The notes under the pieces are model-generated. The model saw only the letters and a list, made by a program, of their open reading frames with translations, searched no databases and had not been told where the DNA came from. From Streptomyces ipomoeae 91-03 (lineage in GTDB: Bacteria > Actinomycetota > Actinomycetes > Streptomycetales > Streptomycetaceae): a stretch of DNA of 64,000 nucleotides. The stretch lies in contig NZ_AEJC01000627.1 of the NCBI RefSeq assembly GCF_000317595.1, forward strand, positions 1-64,000, read 5' to 3'. Positions 1 through 8,543 of this stretch are shown in pieces (the first letter of the stretch is position 1; each line of letters opens with the position of its first letter). Both the position numbers and the translations under genes were made by a program.

Positions 1-19
1 ATGACTTGCATCGGGCCAT
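1..19 (-). CDS. 5' end of a gene leaving the window on the left
   Basis: On the minus strand an ATG at 19 is preceded by a good ribosome binding site (AAGGAG, 33-28) with 8 bases between them. Only six residues (MARCKS) can be read before the window ends, so no function can be given. The AT-rich stretch at 31-56 just upstream is a plausible promoter zone for it. Confidence 0.5.
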
Positions 20-152
20 GAGAGTTTCTCCTTATTGATCTTGAATGTGGCCTTATTCGGTGTGTCGGTTCGTCGGCGACGCCGAGACGTATCCGCGCCC
101 TGGCAGTGCTGGCCTGCACCGTGTACCGCTGGTCTGCTTCCTTGAACTGCGA

Positions 153-284
153 TCAGCCGTAGCCGTCACAGGCTTTGCAGTCGCCGCTGCCTCGGCAGCT
201 GGCGCAGCGCGGAGCGGGCCACAGGCCCCTTCCAGTCCCGCCGCAGGTTGTGCACTTGCCGTCGCCCTTGCAGCGTTCACACAC
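153..284 (-). CDS. 43-residue DnaJ-like Cys-rich zinc-binding protein
   Basis: Reading from a GTG at 284 gives a 43-residue protein with four CxxC motifs (CERC, CTTC, CASC, CKAC). Three of them are followed by G-x-G, the CxxCxGxG pattern of the DnaJ cysteine-rich domain, so it should bind two zinc ions. A purine-rich site (GGGGGCGGA) lies just upstream. The gene starts 30 bases after the stop of the secreted-protein gene at 315 and probably shares its transcript. Small stand-alone proteins of this kind occur in Streptomyces; their role is not established. The main uncertainty is the start, since the in-frame region upstream has no other start codon before a stop. Confidence 0.6.
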   Translation of the reverse strand: MCERCKGDGKCTTCGGTGRGLWPAPRCASCRGSGDCKACDGYG

Positions 285-314
285 GGATTCCGCCCCCGAT
301 CTGCGGATCGGAGA

Positions 315-923
315 TCAGTACGAGCGCGGCCTCTCCCACCCGCGGGCGTCGTTGAGCACGGCGTAGAAGTAGTAGTTCGGTGAGCTGACGTAGCTGGCCG
401 GAAGGTGGGCGGTGCTGAGGGCCGGGCTGTACTTGCGGAAGATCCCGATGGCCTTGGTCAGGCAGTTGTTGGTGAAGATGGCATAGCCGTTGTCCCGCAT
501 CTGCTTGTAGGTGCGCTGGGCTCCCGCGAGGTCACCTCCGGCCGTGTTGATACAGCGGACAGCCTCATAACGGGCGAGGCTGAGGGGCCTCTTGCCAGAC
601 TCCTCGCCACGCAGCTGCCGCCACGTGCCGCCCTGAATCCAGGTCCCGTTGTCCTGCCCGGGCTTGGTGTAGCTGTCGCCCTCCTTGTTCTCGGTGGAGC
701 CCCAGATCCAGTGGTTCCGGTTCTTCGGGTCGCGAATCGCCCAGGCGACGTGTCCGTACGCTGTGCCCTTGAACTGCGCGCCCTGCTTGTCGAGGAAGAG
801 GCATGCCCTCCCCTGAGGCGCCGCTGCGGCTTCGCCCGTCAGCCCGGTGAGGGCGCTGGCGGTCATCACCGCGCCAACGAGTGCGGACAGGACCCGGCGC
901 TTGCGCGTGATTGTTCGGTTCAT
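315..923 (-). CDS. Secreted hypothetical protein
   Basis: A 202-residue product from the ATG at 923, chosen because a GGGAG site precedes it. The N-terminus has basic residues (NRTITRKRR), a hydrophobic core (LSALVGAVMTASALTGL) and an AAA-containing cleavage region, which is a typical Sec signal peptide. The mature part is rich in Trp, Tyr and Asn and has two Cys near residues 40 and 125 and another near 155, which could form disulfides. I do not recognise the family. The gene is divergent from the membrane XRE regulator at 1118, and the repeats between them suggest that this regulator controls it. Confidence 0.7.
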   Translation of the reverse strand: MNRTITRKRRVLSALVGAVMTASALTGLTGEAAAAPQGRACLFLDKQGAQFKGTAYGHVAWAIRDPKNRNHWIWGSTENKEGDSYTKPGQDNGTWIQGGTWRQLRGEESGKRPLSLARYEAVRCINTAGGDLAGAQRTYKQMRDNGYAIFTNNCLTKAIGIFRKYSPALSTAHLPASYVSSPNYYFYAVLNDARGWERPRSY

Positions 924-1028
924 CGTGTGCTCTCCCACCTGCTCGGTGAAGGGGATTCGGCGATGCGGGGGACGCACCGTCAGAATCAACAATGGCCACC
1001 GGCAGCGGCCCAGTCAGCACACGGCGAG

Positions 1029-1096
1029 CACTGCATCTTGCAGTGGTCTTGCAGTGCCAGTGGCATCGCCGTGACCTGCGGTTTCATCACGTGATG
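1029..1096. promoter_or_regulatory. Operator-like cluster of repeats in a divergent promoter
   Basis: The divergent intergenic region contains a 7-base inverted repeat (CACTGCA 1029-1035 / TGCAGTG 1039-1045), a tandem 10-base direct repeat (TCTTGCAGTG at 1036-1045 and 1047-1056, an 11-base period, about one helical turn), and a perfect 12-base palindrome CATCACGTGATG at 1085-1096. The palindrome sits just before the ribosome binding site of the XRE gene. This density of repeats is what an autoregulatory operator looks like. Which repeat is bound by which protein is inference. Confidence 0.5.
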
Positions 1097-1117
1097 CAAG
1101 AAAAGAGGGGGTACGCA

Positions 1118-2398
1118 TTGAGCACCAGGGACGAGGAGCAGATCGACCAGCTCGCCGAGGCACTGGACCACTGGTCCCGCATGCTCAACGCTCTGCGCGT
1201 GCGAGCGGGCCTACAGCAGAAACAGCTCGCCAGAATGCTCGACGCCAGTCCCACCAACGCCTCGCGATGGCTCAGCGGCCATAAGATCCTCGTGCAGGGG
1301 GGTGCGTCGCTCCCGAGCATCAAGCTCACCGAGGCCGTAATCCGGCATCTCGCCCCAACTGCTGAGGAGGCATCGCACCTCGCTCACCTCGCCGACCGGA
1401 TCCACCAGCTTCAGACCGAACTAGCCAGCCGCTACACCAACTGGCGGCAAGTAGCAAAGGAACATCTCCTCAAGACATCGCACGATGCGTCGCCCTCCAG
1501 CGTGACGAGCCGCAGCCCGCAACACCCCTTTCTGGATGAACCAGGCCATCAGCACGTCCCAGTCGGCCTCAGCGCGGCCACGGACGACCTCCTCGGCAAG
1601 GACACGGACGGCGTTGCCGACGCACCGATCAGCGACGGGAACGGCGGCCTCGGCCTCTCAGTCCAGGCCCCGCCGGAGCGAACAGATGACCGCCAGGCTC
1701 TCCAAGGCGCTGAGCGAGAGGGCCAGCAGCCCACCCAGTTCACACGGCCGGCTGAGGACCAGCAGCCGCCCGCGCCCTCCGAAAAGGCCGGGAAGAAAAG
1801 GACATCTGGTCAGACCAATAGACGGCGAGGCTTGGTCACGGCTCTTGGAGCGTTCATCGCGGTCGCGATCGCAGCAACTGCGATCACCACCATGTTCCTG
1901 CGCTCCAACGCACAGCCCGATAAGACCAACGAGAACGGCGCTTTCGGCCCTGCACAGACCCCCACCACCGAATCGAACGCGTCAAGCCTGGAGAAGGACA
2001 CCCTGGGCAAAGACAGCAGGTGCAGCGTGCTACAGCCCGGGCCCGATCAGATCACCTGGCGTGTGTGCACGAGAGTTGAGGACGAAAGAATCTCCTTCGC
2101 CCTGAAGGTCACCAATAGCAGCAAAAACACCTCTACGGTCAAGGTGAACTTGCAATACGTCCAAGCCAGGAAGTTCAACGCGTGCCCAGGAGAGATTCCA
2201 CGTCTCCTGGAGATCCCAGCGGGACAGACAATCGTCACCAACACCCGACAGTGCGCCGTCCCGCGCCAGAACTCCCCTTACGCCTACCAGGCGTCCGGCT
2301 GTGTGATCGCTTCTACCGAGAACGCCTGCTCATACAAGCTGTCCCCGACCGCCCATGTATACCCCGACACCACCAAGTGGCAACCAGACATCATTTGA
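1118..2398 (+). CDS. Membrane-anchored XRE-family regulator
   Basis: A 426-residue protein from a TTG at 1118, preceded by an AGAGGGG site at 7-base spacing; an ATG at 1094 is possible but lacks a good site. Residues about 20-60 form a Cro/C1-type helix-turn-helix (LQQKQLARMLDASPTNASRW). A low-complexity linker follows, then one transmembrane helix at about 239-261. The last 140 residues form an extracytoplasmic domain with several Cys (near CSVL, VCTR, NACPG, RQCAV, SGCV, NACS), probably a disulfide-stabilised beta fold. The layout suggests direct transmembrane signalling to DNA, or regulation by release. Its likely target is the adjacent divergent secreted-protein gene. Confidence 0.7.
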   Translation: MSTRDEEQIDQLAEALDHWSRMLNALRVRAGLQQKQLARMLDASPTNASRWLSGHKILVQGGASLPSIKLTEAVIRHLAPTAEEASHLAHLADRIHQLQTELASRYTNWRQVAKEHLLKTSHDASPSSVTSRSPQHPFLDEPGHQHVPVGLSAATDDLLGKDTDGVADAPISDGNGGLGLSVQAPPERTDDRQALQGAEREGQQPTQFTRPAEDQQPPAPSEKAGKKRTSGQTNRRRGLVTALGAFIAVAIAATAITTMFLRSNAQPDKTNENGAFGPAQTPTTESNASSLEKDTLGKDSRCSVLQPGPDQITWRVCTRVEDERISFALKVTNSSKNTSTVKVNLQYVQARKFNACPGEIPRLLEIPAGQTIVTNTRQCAVPRQNSPYAYQASGCVIASTENACSYKLSPTAHVYPDTTKWQPDII

Positions 2399-2527
2399 GG
2401 TGAGCGACTGGACAGCTACCTGCCGCTGCGCATCGCGGAGTTGACGCGAAGGCCGCCCGGGTGCTGGAGAGGCCGCAGCCGGCACCCGCGTGACGTCGGC
2501 GGCGCGCCATCGCCGGTGCGGCGGCTC

Positions 2528-3787
2528 TCAGAACGTTGTGACGGTCGGAGCCTGCCGGAATCCGGCTGCGATCTCATGGTGGCGTGCGGGCACCGTATTC
2601 GGGCCGACGCGGACGTAGAACTCCGGGCGCTGTCCGTTGCGGTAGGCGTACATCTGGCCCCTGCCGGAGACTTCGATGGCGAGGACCTTCTTGCCGTCGT
2701 GGTCGATCACGCGTGGCTCGTAGGCCGGCACCGGCTCGAGGTTGTCCCGGATCATGCCCACGACCTGGAGAACCTGCTTATCGACGTTCGCCCCCTCGGG
2801 CAGGCCCACAATCTGCAGGTCGTCCTGGACGCCGATCAGGACGGTGCCGCCGTCCTGCGATGCGAAGGCGGCGATGGTCTTGAGCATCTTCTTCCGCGAG
2901 TCGCCCTCCGGGACTTCCCGTTTGCACTCCAGGTGCTGTCCCTCTCCGTTCGCCAGGAGGAGGTCCAGCTCAGGGCCGGGCTGCTCCCAGACGACCGAGG
3001 CGTCGCGGGCACGCCCGTACGAGGGAGCCGGGAAGCTGCGCCAGTCCAGCCACCGGTCCTCGCGGCGGAGCACCAACAGGCTGTCGTGCGCGAGTCCGTG
3101 GGGCATCGCGAAGCGGTAGGTGCCGGCACCGTCGACGGACTGGAGCTGGTTGCCCGCCGCCCAGCTCAGCTCCAGTACCGCGCCGTCCAGGGCCTCGCCG
3201 TCGACGACGGCCGTCAGCAGGTCGGGCCCGATGGTGATCTGCGGAAACCAGCCCGCACGCTGCGGCAGGACGATACGCCACAGATCCGCACTGTTCGCGG
3301 TGCTGTCGTGGGGGCGCTGGTGGAGGAAGGCGCTGAGGGCCTGGTCGAAGTTCAAGAAGGAGGGGCCGTCCCCGACCAGCAGGCCGTAGCCGGGCTGGGG
3401 AGTGCTGGTGTCCCGGCTGATGGCCCACTCGGTGCGCGGCCACGGCGTGGTCACCCGGCCCCACTCTTCCTGGCCGCGCAGCCGCTGAGTGGAGGCACTG
3501 GAGGACGGCGGGCCGGGGGAGACGACGTGGAGGCCGTGGACGTCCTGGTCGTCGCCCCGCAGCAGCGCGGCGACCGTCGGGCCGGGCAGGCGCAGCTCCA
3601 GGAAGGTCGCCGTGCTGTAGCACCAGGCTCGCTCCGTCAGTGGGGCGTCGTCGTCCAAGGTGACCTGACCATGGTGCAGTCGCCACTGTTGTGCGTCCGC
3701 GACCAGTGCCAGCCTGACCTTCACCGCGGCGCGCTCGCTGAGCATCGCCACCAGTGCAGCCGTCTCCATCTGCCCGCTGTTCGCCAT
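2528..3787 (-). CDS. AlbA_2/Schlafen-type putative DNA-binding protein
   Basis: A 419-residue protein from the ATG at 3787, which follows a GGGAGAGGGGAG stretch. The N-terminal two thirds is not recognised. The C-terminal part (about residues 275-400) has the AlbA_2 (Schlafen AlbA_2) signature: LECKRE, then AFASQDGGTVLIGVQDD and a beta-rich tail ending VRVGPNT. AlbA_2 domains bind nucleic acid or act as nucleases in Schlafen proteins. Here the domain is C-terminal, whereas in most bacterial members it is N-terminal. A second AlbA_2 protein lies just upstream in transcription order (4236-5506). Confidence 0.65.
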   Translation of the reverse strand: MANSGQMETAALVAMLSERAAVKVRLALVADAQQWRLHHGQVTLDDDAPLTERAWCYSTATFLELRLPGPTVAALLRGDDQDVHGLHVVSPGPPSSSASTQRLRGQEEWGRVTTPWPRTEWAISRDTSTPQPGYGLLVGDGPSFLNFDQALSAFLHQRPHDSTANSADLWRIVLPQRAGWFPQITIGPDLLTAVVDGEALDGAVLELSWAAGNQLQSVDGAGTYRFAMPHGLAHDSLLVLRREDRWLDWRSFPAPSYGRARDASVVWEQPGPELDLLLANGEGQHLECKREVPEGDSRKKMLKTIAAFASQDGGTVLIGVQDDLQIVGLPEGANVDKQVLQVVGMIRDNLEPVPAYEPRVIDHDGKKVLAIEVSGRGQMYAYRNGQRPEFYVRVGPNTVPARHHEIAAGFRQAPTVTTF

Positions 3788-3928
3788 GCCCGGCTCCCCT
3801 CTCCCAGTACCGCGTGGAGCCGATCCTCGCGCATCGTCACGGCCCATGCTCCCGAGCAGGCTACGCCGGGGGGTGGGTGAGCGGGAACACGGGCAGTAGC
3901 AGTGGTACCGACTGCGGCACGGGGCCGC

Positions 3929-4162
3929 TCACGACCACACCCCGACCTGCTTCATGGCGGACTCGGCCAGCTCGCACGGCCAGCGCTTGCCGCATCCCTG
4001 ACAAGAGGGTTCAGGACCATCGGCAGGCGCGTGCTCTTTGAGGATCTCTTCGGTGACGTCCCAGAAGACCGCGTGCCCGGCGGTAGCAGGTTCCCGGCTC
4101 GCCGCGGGGAGCGCGCACATCGCGCGCCAATAGCGGTTCTGTTCGGCGGTCTCTTCCTTCAC
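3929..4162 (-). CDS. Small Cys-rich hypothetical protein
   Basis: A 77-residue protein from a GTG at 4162 with a strong AAGGAGGA site five bases upstream. It holds an early Cys near residue 16 and a cluster CQGCGKRWPC near residues 54-63, which resembles a zinc knuckle. It lies between the two AlbA_2 genes on the same strand. The family is not recognised; similar short proteins with a CxxCGxxWPC motif are familiar from actinomycete accessory regions. Confidence 0.6.
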   Translation of the reverse strand: MKEETAEQNRYWRAMCALPAASREPATAGHAVFWDVTEEILKEHAPADGPEPSCQGCGKRWPCELAESAMKQVGVWS

Positions 4163-4235
4163 CGTTCCTCCTTCACCGGGCCCCGGGACGTCATGGCTGA
4201 CCCCCCGGGGCCCGTGTCGTCTCGTGGAGCGAGAC

Positions 4236-5506
4236 TCACTCTTCGTCGGTCAGGGCCTTGACGAACGGCTCTTCGGAGTCCAGCGAGCGGAGCAGGGGGC
4301 CGAGGAGCCTTCGCGTCACCGTGCCCGGTGCGCCGCGCAACTCGGCCAGGGTCACGCCAGTGCTCTCCTCATACGTGTCGACGCTGTACCTGTGGTTACT
4401 GGCGAAGACGGACGGCTGACTCCATCGACGTCGGCCGCGGAGCCGGTTGGCTCCGACGGCCACCGCCCAGTTCCCGTGGTAGCCCACGTCCTCGGAGATC
4501 AGGCGGATCAGCTCCAGCATGTGTCGGGTGAAGACGACGGCGGCAGCGTCGAAGATGACCTGCTCCGCATCACCTGGCGACTCGTACGGCCTGGAGGTGC
4601 CCTCGGAAAGACGGGTCATGAGCAGCCGCAGCCCTCCATCCTCGAAGAGCTGAAGCTCGATGACGGACTCGTCAGAGGAACGGCCTTCCGGGGTGTAGAC
4701 GCGGCCGGCTCCGAGCCCCGAGGAGCTGAGAGCCACTCCCCTCGCGCGCCGGTGCCCCTGGTGAGCGGAAGACAGATCAGGGCTGAATCCCATCCCGGAA
4801 AGCGCTGCCCGGGTGCAAGGGGCTTCCAGGGCACGCTGGATCAGCGTGCGCAGGCGCTGGTTCCAGTCCCGGGCGCCGGTGATGGGCAGGCACATGTCCC
4901 GTCGTCCGGCGGTCGGCTGGGCGACCAGGAAGAGGTGGGACTGGGCTCCGACGTCGCGCAACGGGTCCTCGTCCATCTCCTTGCACAGCAGGGTGAGGGT
5001 GTCGGCCTCGGTGTTGCGTCGCCGTGTGTGGAGGGCGACGACTTCGGCGTCGCCCATCTGGTACTTCGTCTTGTCGCCGCGGCCGAAGTAGCGGTTGTCG
5101 ACCATGTGCGGTGCGACGGGGCTGGCCGGGATGTGCACAATGAGGTAGCCGGTCCCGTCGTCGGCCGCCGCGCTGATCTCCTCGGTGAGGATGGTCAGGG
5201 GCGGGTCGGGGATGGTCCGGGCCACCTGCTCGATCTTCTCCGGCAGTCCGTTCAGGGGCTGGGGGGCGAGTTCGAAGGTGCGGCTCTCCTTGTTCTCCTG
5301 CACGCCGATGATCAGGGTGCCGCCGTTGACTGCGAACGAGGCCAGGTCGCGTGCCAGTTCCTTGTTGTCGCCCTTGCTGTTCGGGGCCTTCTTCAGGTCC
5401 AGGTGGTGGCTTTCTCGAACAGGCCGCCGTCGACGGCGGCCTGGAGGTCGGCCTCGGTCTTCGGCATCCACCGGGGGTTGTCGGAGGAGAGGTAGATCGA
5501 TGTCAC
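4236..5506 (-). pseudogene. AlbA_2/Schlafen-type protein gene with a frameshift
   Basis: The gene begins at a GTG at 5506 (site GGGAG) and reads TSIYLSSDNPRW...ADLQAAVDGGLFE before running into a stop. The rest (ESHHLDLKKA...) continues in the next frame from about 5414. Adding one C to the plus-strand CTTTCTCG at 5410-5417 (one G on the coding strand) restores a 423-residue frame, so a single base is missing. The AlbA_2 core (ESHHLDLKKA, ASFAVNGGTLIIGVQENKE, FGRGDKTKYQM) is at the N-terminus. The C-terminal half is an unknown domain with an ARGVALSS segment. The gene may be dead or the base may be an assembly error. Confidence 0.7.
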
Positions 5507-5841
5507 TGTGGCTCCCGCTTCCCGTGATCCAAGGCCCGGCACGGGCCGTAGCCCAAGGGGTTGAGCGCCAAGGGTACGGAGGGGATCCGACAATCGGCCG
5601 TCCTTCGGTGCGCCAGGGGTCAGCGCGTCCTCGGTCTCCTCGTCGCCGGCCTACGCGGCGACTTCGGCGTCCGTCAGGTGCAGCACCCGCGTGGGATGGA
5701 CGGTGCCGTCCTGCACGACGTGGACGTGGCCCGGGTGCCTGCTGGGCTTCGGGCATGCGAGACGGAGGGGGCGGAATCGCTCGATAGCATGCAGCACCCG
5801 CCGGCCGATACGCGCCGCTGATCATGTTTTGAGGAGCCTTT
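5507..5841. other. Intergenic region with promoter for the kinase
   Basis: This 335-base divergent gap shows no convincing gene. A TAGCAT hexamer at 5785-5790 fits a Streptomyces -10 element for the kinase, and a GAGGAG ribosome site lies at 5830-5835. No repeats of note were seen. Confidence 0.35.
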
Positions 5842-7437
5842 GTGTCCAGCCGTATCCAGCCGGTGCACCCGGGCGATCCTCGCCGCATCGGCCCCTACCG
5901 CGTCATCGGGCGGCTCGGGACGGGCGGCATGGGCTCCGTGTATGCCGCGCTCGATTCCTCAGGGCTGCAGGTAGCGGTCAAGGTCGTCCACCCCGCGCAG
6001 GCGGCAGACGAGGAGTTCCGGGCCCGCTTCCGTCGGGAGGTGCGACTTTCCCAGCGGGTGACGGGCCCCTGTCTTGTGCCCGTGCATGATGCCGACACCG
6101 ACGGCCCCGTTCCGTGGCTGGCCACTCCGTTTGTGCCCGGCCCCACCCTCGACCAATATCTCGCCTCGAGCGGCGCCCTGGACGGGGCCCGTCTGTACGC
6201 GCTGGCCGCCGGAACCGCGGCCGCACTCGCCGCAGTGCACGAGGCGGGCATCATCCACCGCGATGTGAAACCCCAGAACGTCATCCTCGCCCCGGCCGGC
6301 CCCCGGTTGCTGGACTTCGGCATCGCCCACCTCCTGGACGGCACCTCGGTGACCCGCACCGGGGTCATGACCGGCACCCCCGGCTGGATCAGTCCGGAGC
6401 ACTACCGCACAGGTGAAGTAAGCCCCGCAGGGGACATATTCGCCTGGGGCGCGTTGATCGCCTACGCCGCCACCGGCCGCCTCCCCTTCGGCACCGGCGC
6501 CCCCGATGCCGTGGCCTTCCGCGTTCTCTCCGCCGAGCCGGACCTGCAGGGCACGCCCGAGGCCCTGCTGCCGCTGGTCGTGCAGGCACTCGCCAAGGAA
6601 CCCGACGCCCGGCCGACCGCCGCCGAACTCCGCGACGCCTGTACCGTGCTGCTCACCGCCCAGGCCACAGCCGCCGCCCCGCGCGCTCAGGAGCAGCCGA
6701 CACTGGTTGCCGATCTGGTGAGCGCCCACTGGGACCTGCCGCCCGAGGACGACACCGCCTGGCCCACCGCTGCCCGCGGCCGCCGCATCAAGCTACTGGC
6801 CACGGTCGCTGCCGTCGCGGCTGTTGTGGGCGGCATCGGCGGAGCAATCGCCGCATCATCAGCCTCCACAGCCGAGCAGAGCCAGGAAACGGCGCTGCCC
6901 AGCAGCCAGAAGAGGGCCCTCAGCGCCCCGCCCGCGGCGGAGCCGACCCGCAGCGGGCAGTCCCGCGACACCGCGTCACCGTCACCCTCCCCCGCTACGC
7001 CCTCGGCCGTTTCCGCAGAAACCCGCACGCCGTCGCCGACGTCCCCCTCACCGTTGCAGCCCCCGCCGTTCACTTACCTGCCGGACCAGTTGGACTGCGC
7101 GCCCCGGAAAGGAGCAGAAGTCGACGGGGCGTGGCAGTACTTCGCCCCCGGCGACGTCCGGGCCGGAGACGCAGTGGAACTCACCCTGCGCAACAAGTAC
7201 GGCAACATCGAACCCGTGCAGACCGAGATGCCCGCCCTGGCCCGCATCTACATGCCCGACGGCACCTCACGCCTGGCACGAACAATCGTGCACTCCGACA
7301 CTCCTGCCACCGTGGTCTGGCCCGGAGACTTCCCAGGAGCCGTCGCCGACTACCCACCGGGCACCTACACCGTGGTCTGGTCCGTCGGCGACGGCTCACA
7401 GCGCTTCATCACCTGCACCGGGTTCGCTGCGCAATAG
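5842..7437 (+). CDS. Transmembrane Ser/Thr protein kinase (PknB-like)
   Basis: A 531-residue protein from a GTG at 5842, after GAGGAG. All kinase landmarks are visible: glycine loop GTGGMG (27-31 region), Lys47 in VAVKVV, catalytic HRDVKPQN with Asp141, DFG with Asp158, and SPE in the activation segment. The catalytic domain ends near residue 270. A hydrophobic segment at about 316-340 is the transmembrane helix. It is followed by a Ser/Pro-rich linker and an extracytoplasmic beta-rich C-terminal domain with Cys residues (LDCAP, FITCTG) that may sense a ligand. PASTA repeats are absent. The gene is divergent from the frameshifted AlbA_2 gene, but no substrate can be inferred. Confidence 0.9.
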   Translation: MSSRIQPVHPGDPRRIGPYRVIGRLGTGGMGSVYAALDSSGLQVAVKVVHPAQAADEEFRARFRREVRLSQRVTGPCLVPVHDADTDGPVPWLATPFVPGPTLDQYLASSGALDGARLYALAAGTAAALAAVHEAGIIHRDVKPQNVILAPAGPRLLDFGIAHLLDGTSVTRTGVMTGTPGWISPEHYRTGEVSPAGDIFAWGALIAYAATGRLPFGTGAPDAVAFRVLSAEPDLQGTPEALLPLVVQALAKEPDARPTAAELRDACTVLLTAQATAAAPRAQEQPTLVADLVSAHWDLPPEDDTAWPTAARGRRIKLLATVAAVAAVVGGIGGAIAASSASTAEQSQETALPSSQKRALSAPPAAEPTRSGQSRDTASPSPSPATPSAVSAETRTPSPTSPSPLQPPPFTYLPDQLDCAPRKGAEVDGAWQYFAPGDVRAGDAVELTLRNKYGNIEPVQTEMPALARIYMPDGTSRLARTIVHSDTPATVVWPGDFPGAVADYPPGTYTVVWSVGDGSQRFITCTGFAAQ

Positions 7438-7520
7438 CCACCTGCTGCCCAGCAGCGGCCGCGTCCTGTTGATCGCCGCCATCATCACCCACCCGCCACA
7501 ACCGCGCTGATCACAGTCGC

Positions 7521-7928
7521 TCAGGCTCGCCCGCCGTCGTGACGGGTGGGCCCGAGGACGAGGGGAGCCTCGCCCAGCGGGCCGTCAGCGATCCAGAACC
7601 GGTGAGTGGACAGGATCATGCGCAATGCTTGGTTCATGGCGGCCTGCTGAGCATCGCACAGCCCCACGGGCAGGTAGTGGGCAGCCGTCGGGTCCTGCTG
7701 CCACACCACCCTCAGCGTGCGGTGGCCCTCCGGTACCAGGGCCACGCCGGTTTCCTCCCCGTCCGCGGCCGCCTCAATGTTGTACGGCGGCAGGCCGGCC
7801 AGCAGCACGACCTCGAGCACCGCCCTTGCCAGTTCTTCCTGCTGTCCGGTGAGCGTCTCGCCGCCCGGCACCGCGAGGGTGGCGAAGTAGCGCGCCTGCG
7901 TCCGGCAGTCCCCGCCGCGTGGATCCAT
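7521..7928 (-). CDS. Hypothetical protein downstream of tpg
   Basis: A 135-residue protein from the ATG at 7928, chosen for its AGGAAGG site. It has no signal peptide or recognised domain. It follows tpg (stop 7986) by 57 bases on the same strand and could be the last gene of the tap-tpg unit. It converges with the kinase gene, and an imperfect hairpin (7529-7551) in its last codons may serve as a shared terminator. Confidence 0.6.
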   Translation of the reverse strand: MDPRGGDCRTQARYFATLAVPGGETLTGQQEELARAVLEVVLLAGLPPYNIEAAADGEETGVALVPEGHRTLRVVWQQDPTAAHYLPVGLCDAQQAAMNQALRMILSTHRFWIADGPLGEAPLVLGPTRHDGGRA

Positions 7929-7985
7929 GACCGCCTTCCTGGGGACAGCTACCGTGCTTCGACACACAGGCAGCGCATGTCCTTC

Positions 7986-8540
7986 TCAGAATGAAACGTC
8001 GAAATAGTCGATGTCGGTGAAGGCGACCTCGAGGCCCGCGGCGCGGCGTCCGCCGTCCCTGAAGTACACCTCCTGCAGCCCTTCGGCGACAATGTCCCGC
8101 ATCTGCTGGTCGGTGGCGTCCTGTTGCCGGGCGTCGAACAGGCGGCGGGCGTAGGCCGGGGGGAGGTGGACGGTCAGCCGGCGCATCCGGCCGTCGTCGG
8201 TGGTGCCGATCGGCGCGGTGTAGCCGAAGCGGGCCCTCGTTTCGACGGTGATCCCGGTGCTGGTGGCGGCCTGCTTCCTGCGGCGCCCCCGGACCCGGGG
8301 CTGCCAACGGGCGCGTACGGCCGCGTCGATCCGGTCGGCGATGTCCTTGGGCGGGTGCTTGCGCTCGCCGGTGCGGTAGCGCTCCACGGACCGCTGGCTG
8401 ACCCCGAGCTCCGCCGCGACAGCCTTGGTGGTCTTCAACTTCCCCACCAGGAAGTTGATACGGGCTCTGAGGCCCTTGGGCGGCTGACGGGTGAACGCCT
8501 CCTGGTCGGCCCGCTCGATAGCGTCCTCGATCTCCCCCAC
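7986..8540 (-). CDS. tpg: Telomere-terminal protein Tpg
   Basis: The 184-residue length, the start MGEIEDAIERADQEAF and the overall sequence match Tpg of linear Streptomyces replicons. Tpg is attached covalently to the 5' ends of linear chromosomes and plasmids and primes the fill-in of telomeric gaps. A helix-turn-helix lies at about residues 36-60 (TTKAVAAELGVSQRSVERY), followed by a basic stretch and the conserved ARFGYTAPIGTTDD segment. The start is a GTG at 8540, three bases after the stop of the upstream small gene. Transcription comes from tap, as in the known tap-tpg operon. Confidence 0.9.
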   Translation of the reverse strand: MGEIEDAIERADQEAFTRQPPKGLRARINFLVGKLKTTKAVAAELGVSQRSVERYRTGERKHPPKDIADRIDAAVRARWQPRVRGRRRKQAATSTGITVETRARFGYTAPIGTTDDGRMRRLTVHLPPAYARRLFDARQQDATDQQMRDIVAEGLQEVYFRDGGRRAAGLEVAFTDIDYFDVSF

Positions 8541-8543
8541 CGG

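Noticed and set aside
4224-5495. 423-residue plus-strand open frame opposite the second AlbA_2 gene
   Set aside because: Although longer than the interrupted minus frames, it lacks any motif. The minus strand carries a recognisable AlbA_2 domain once the frameshift is allowed for.
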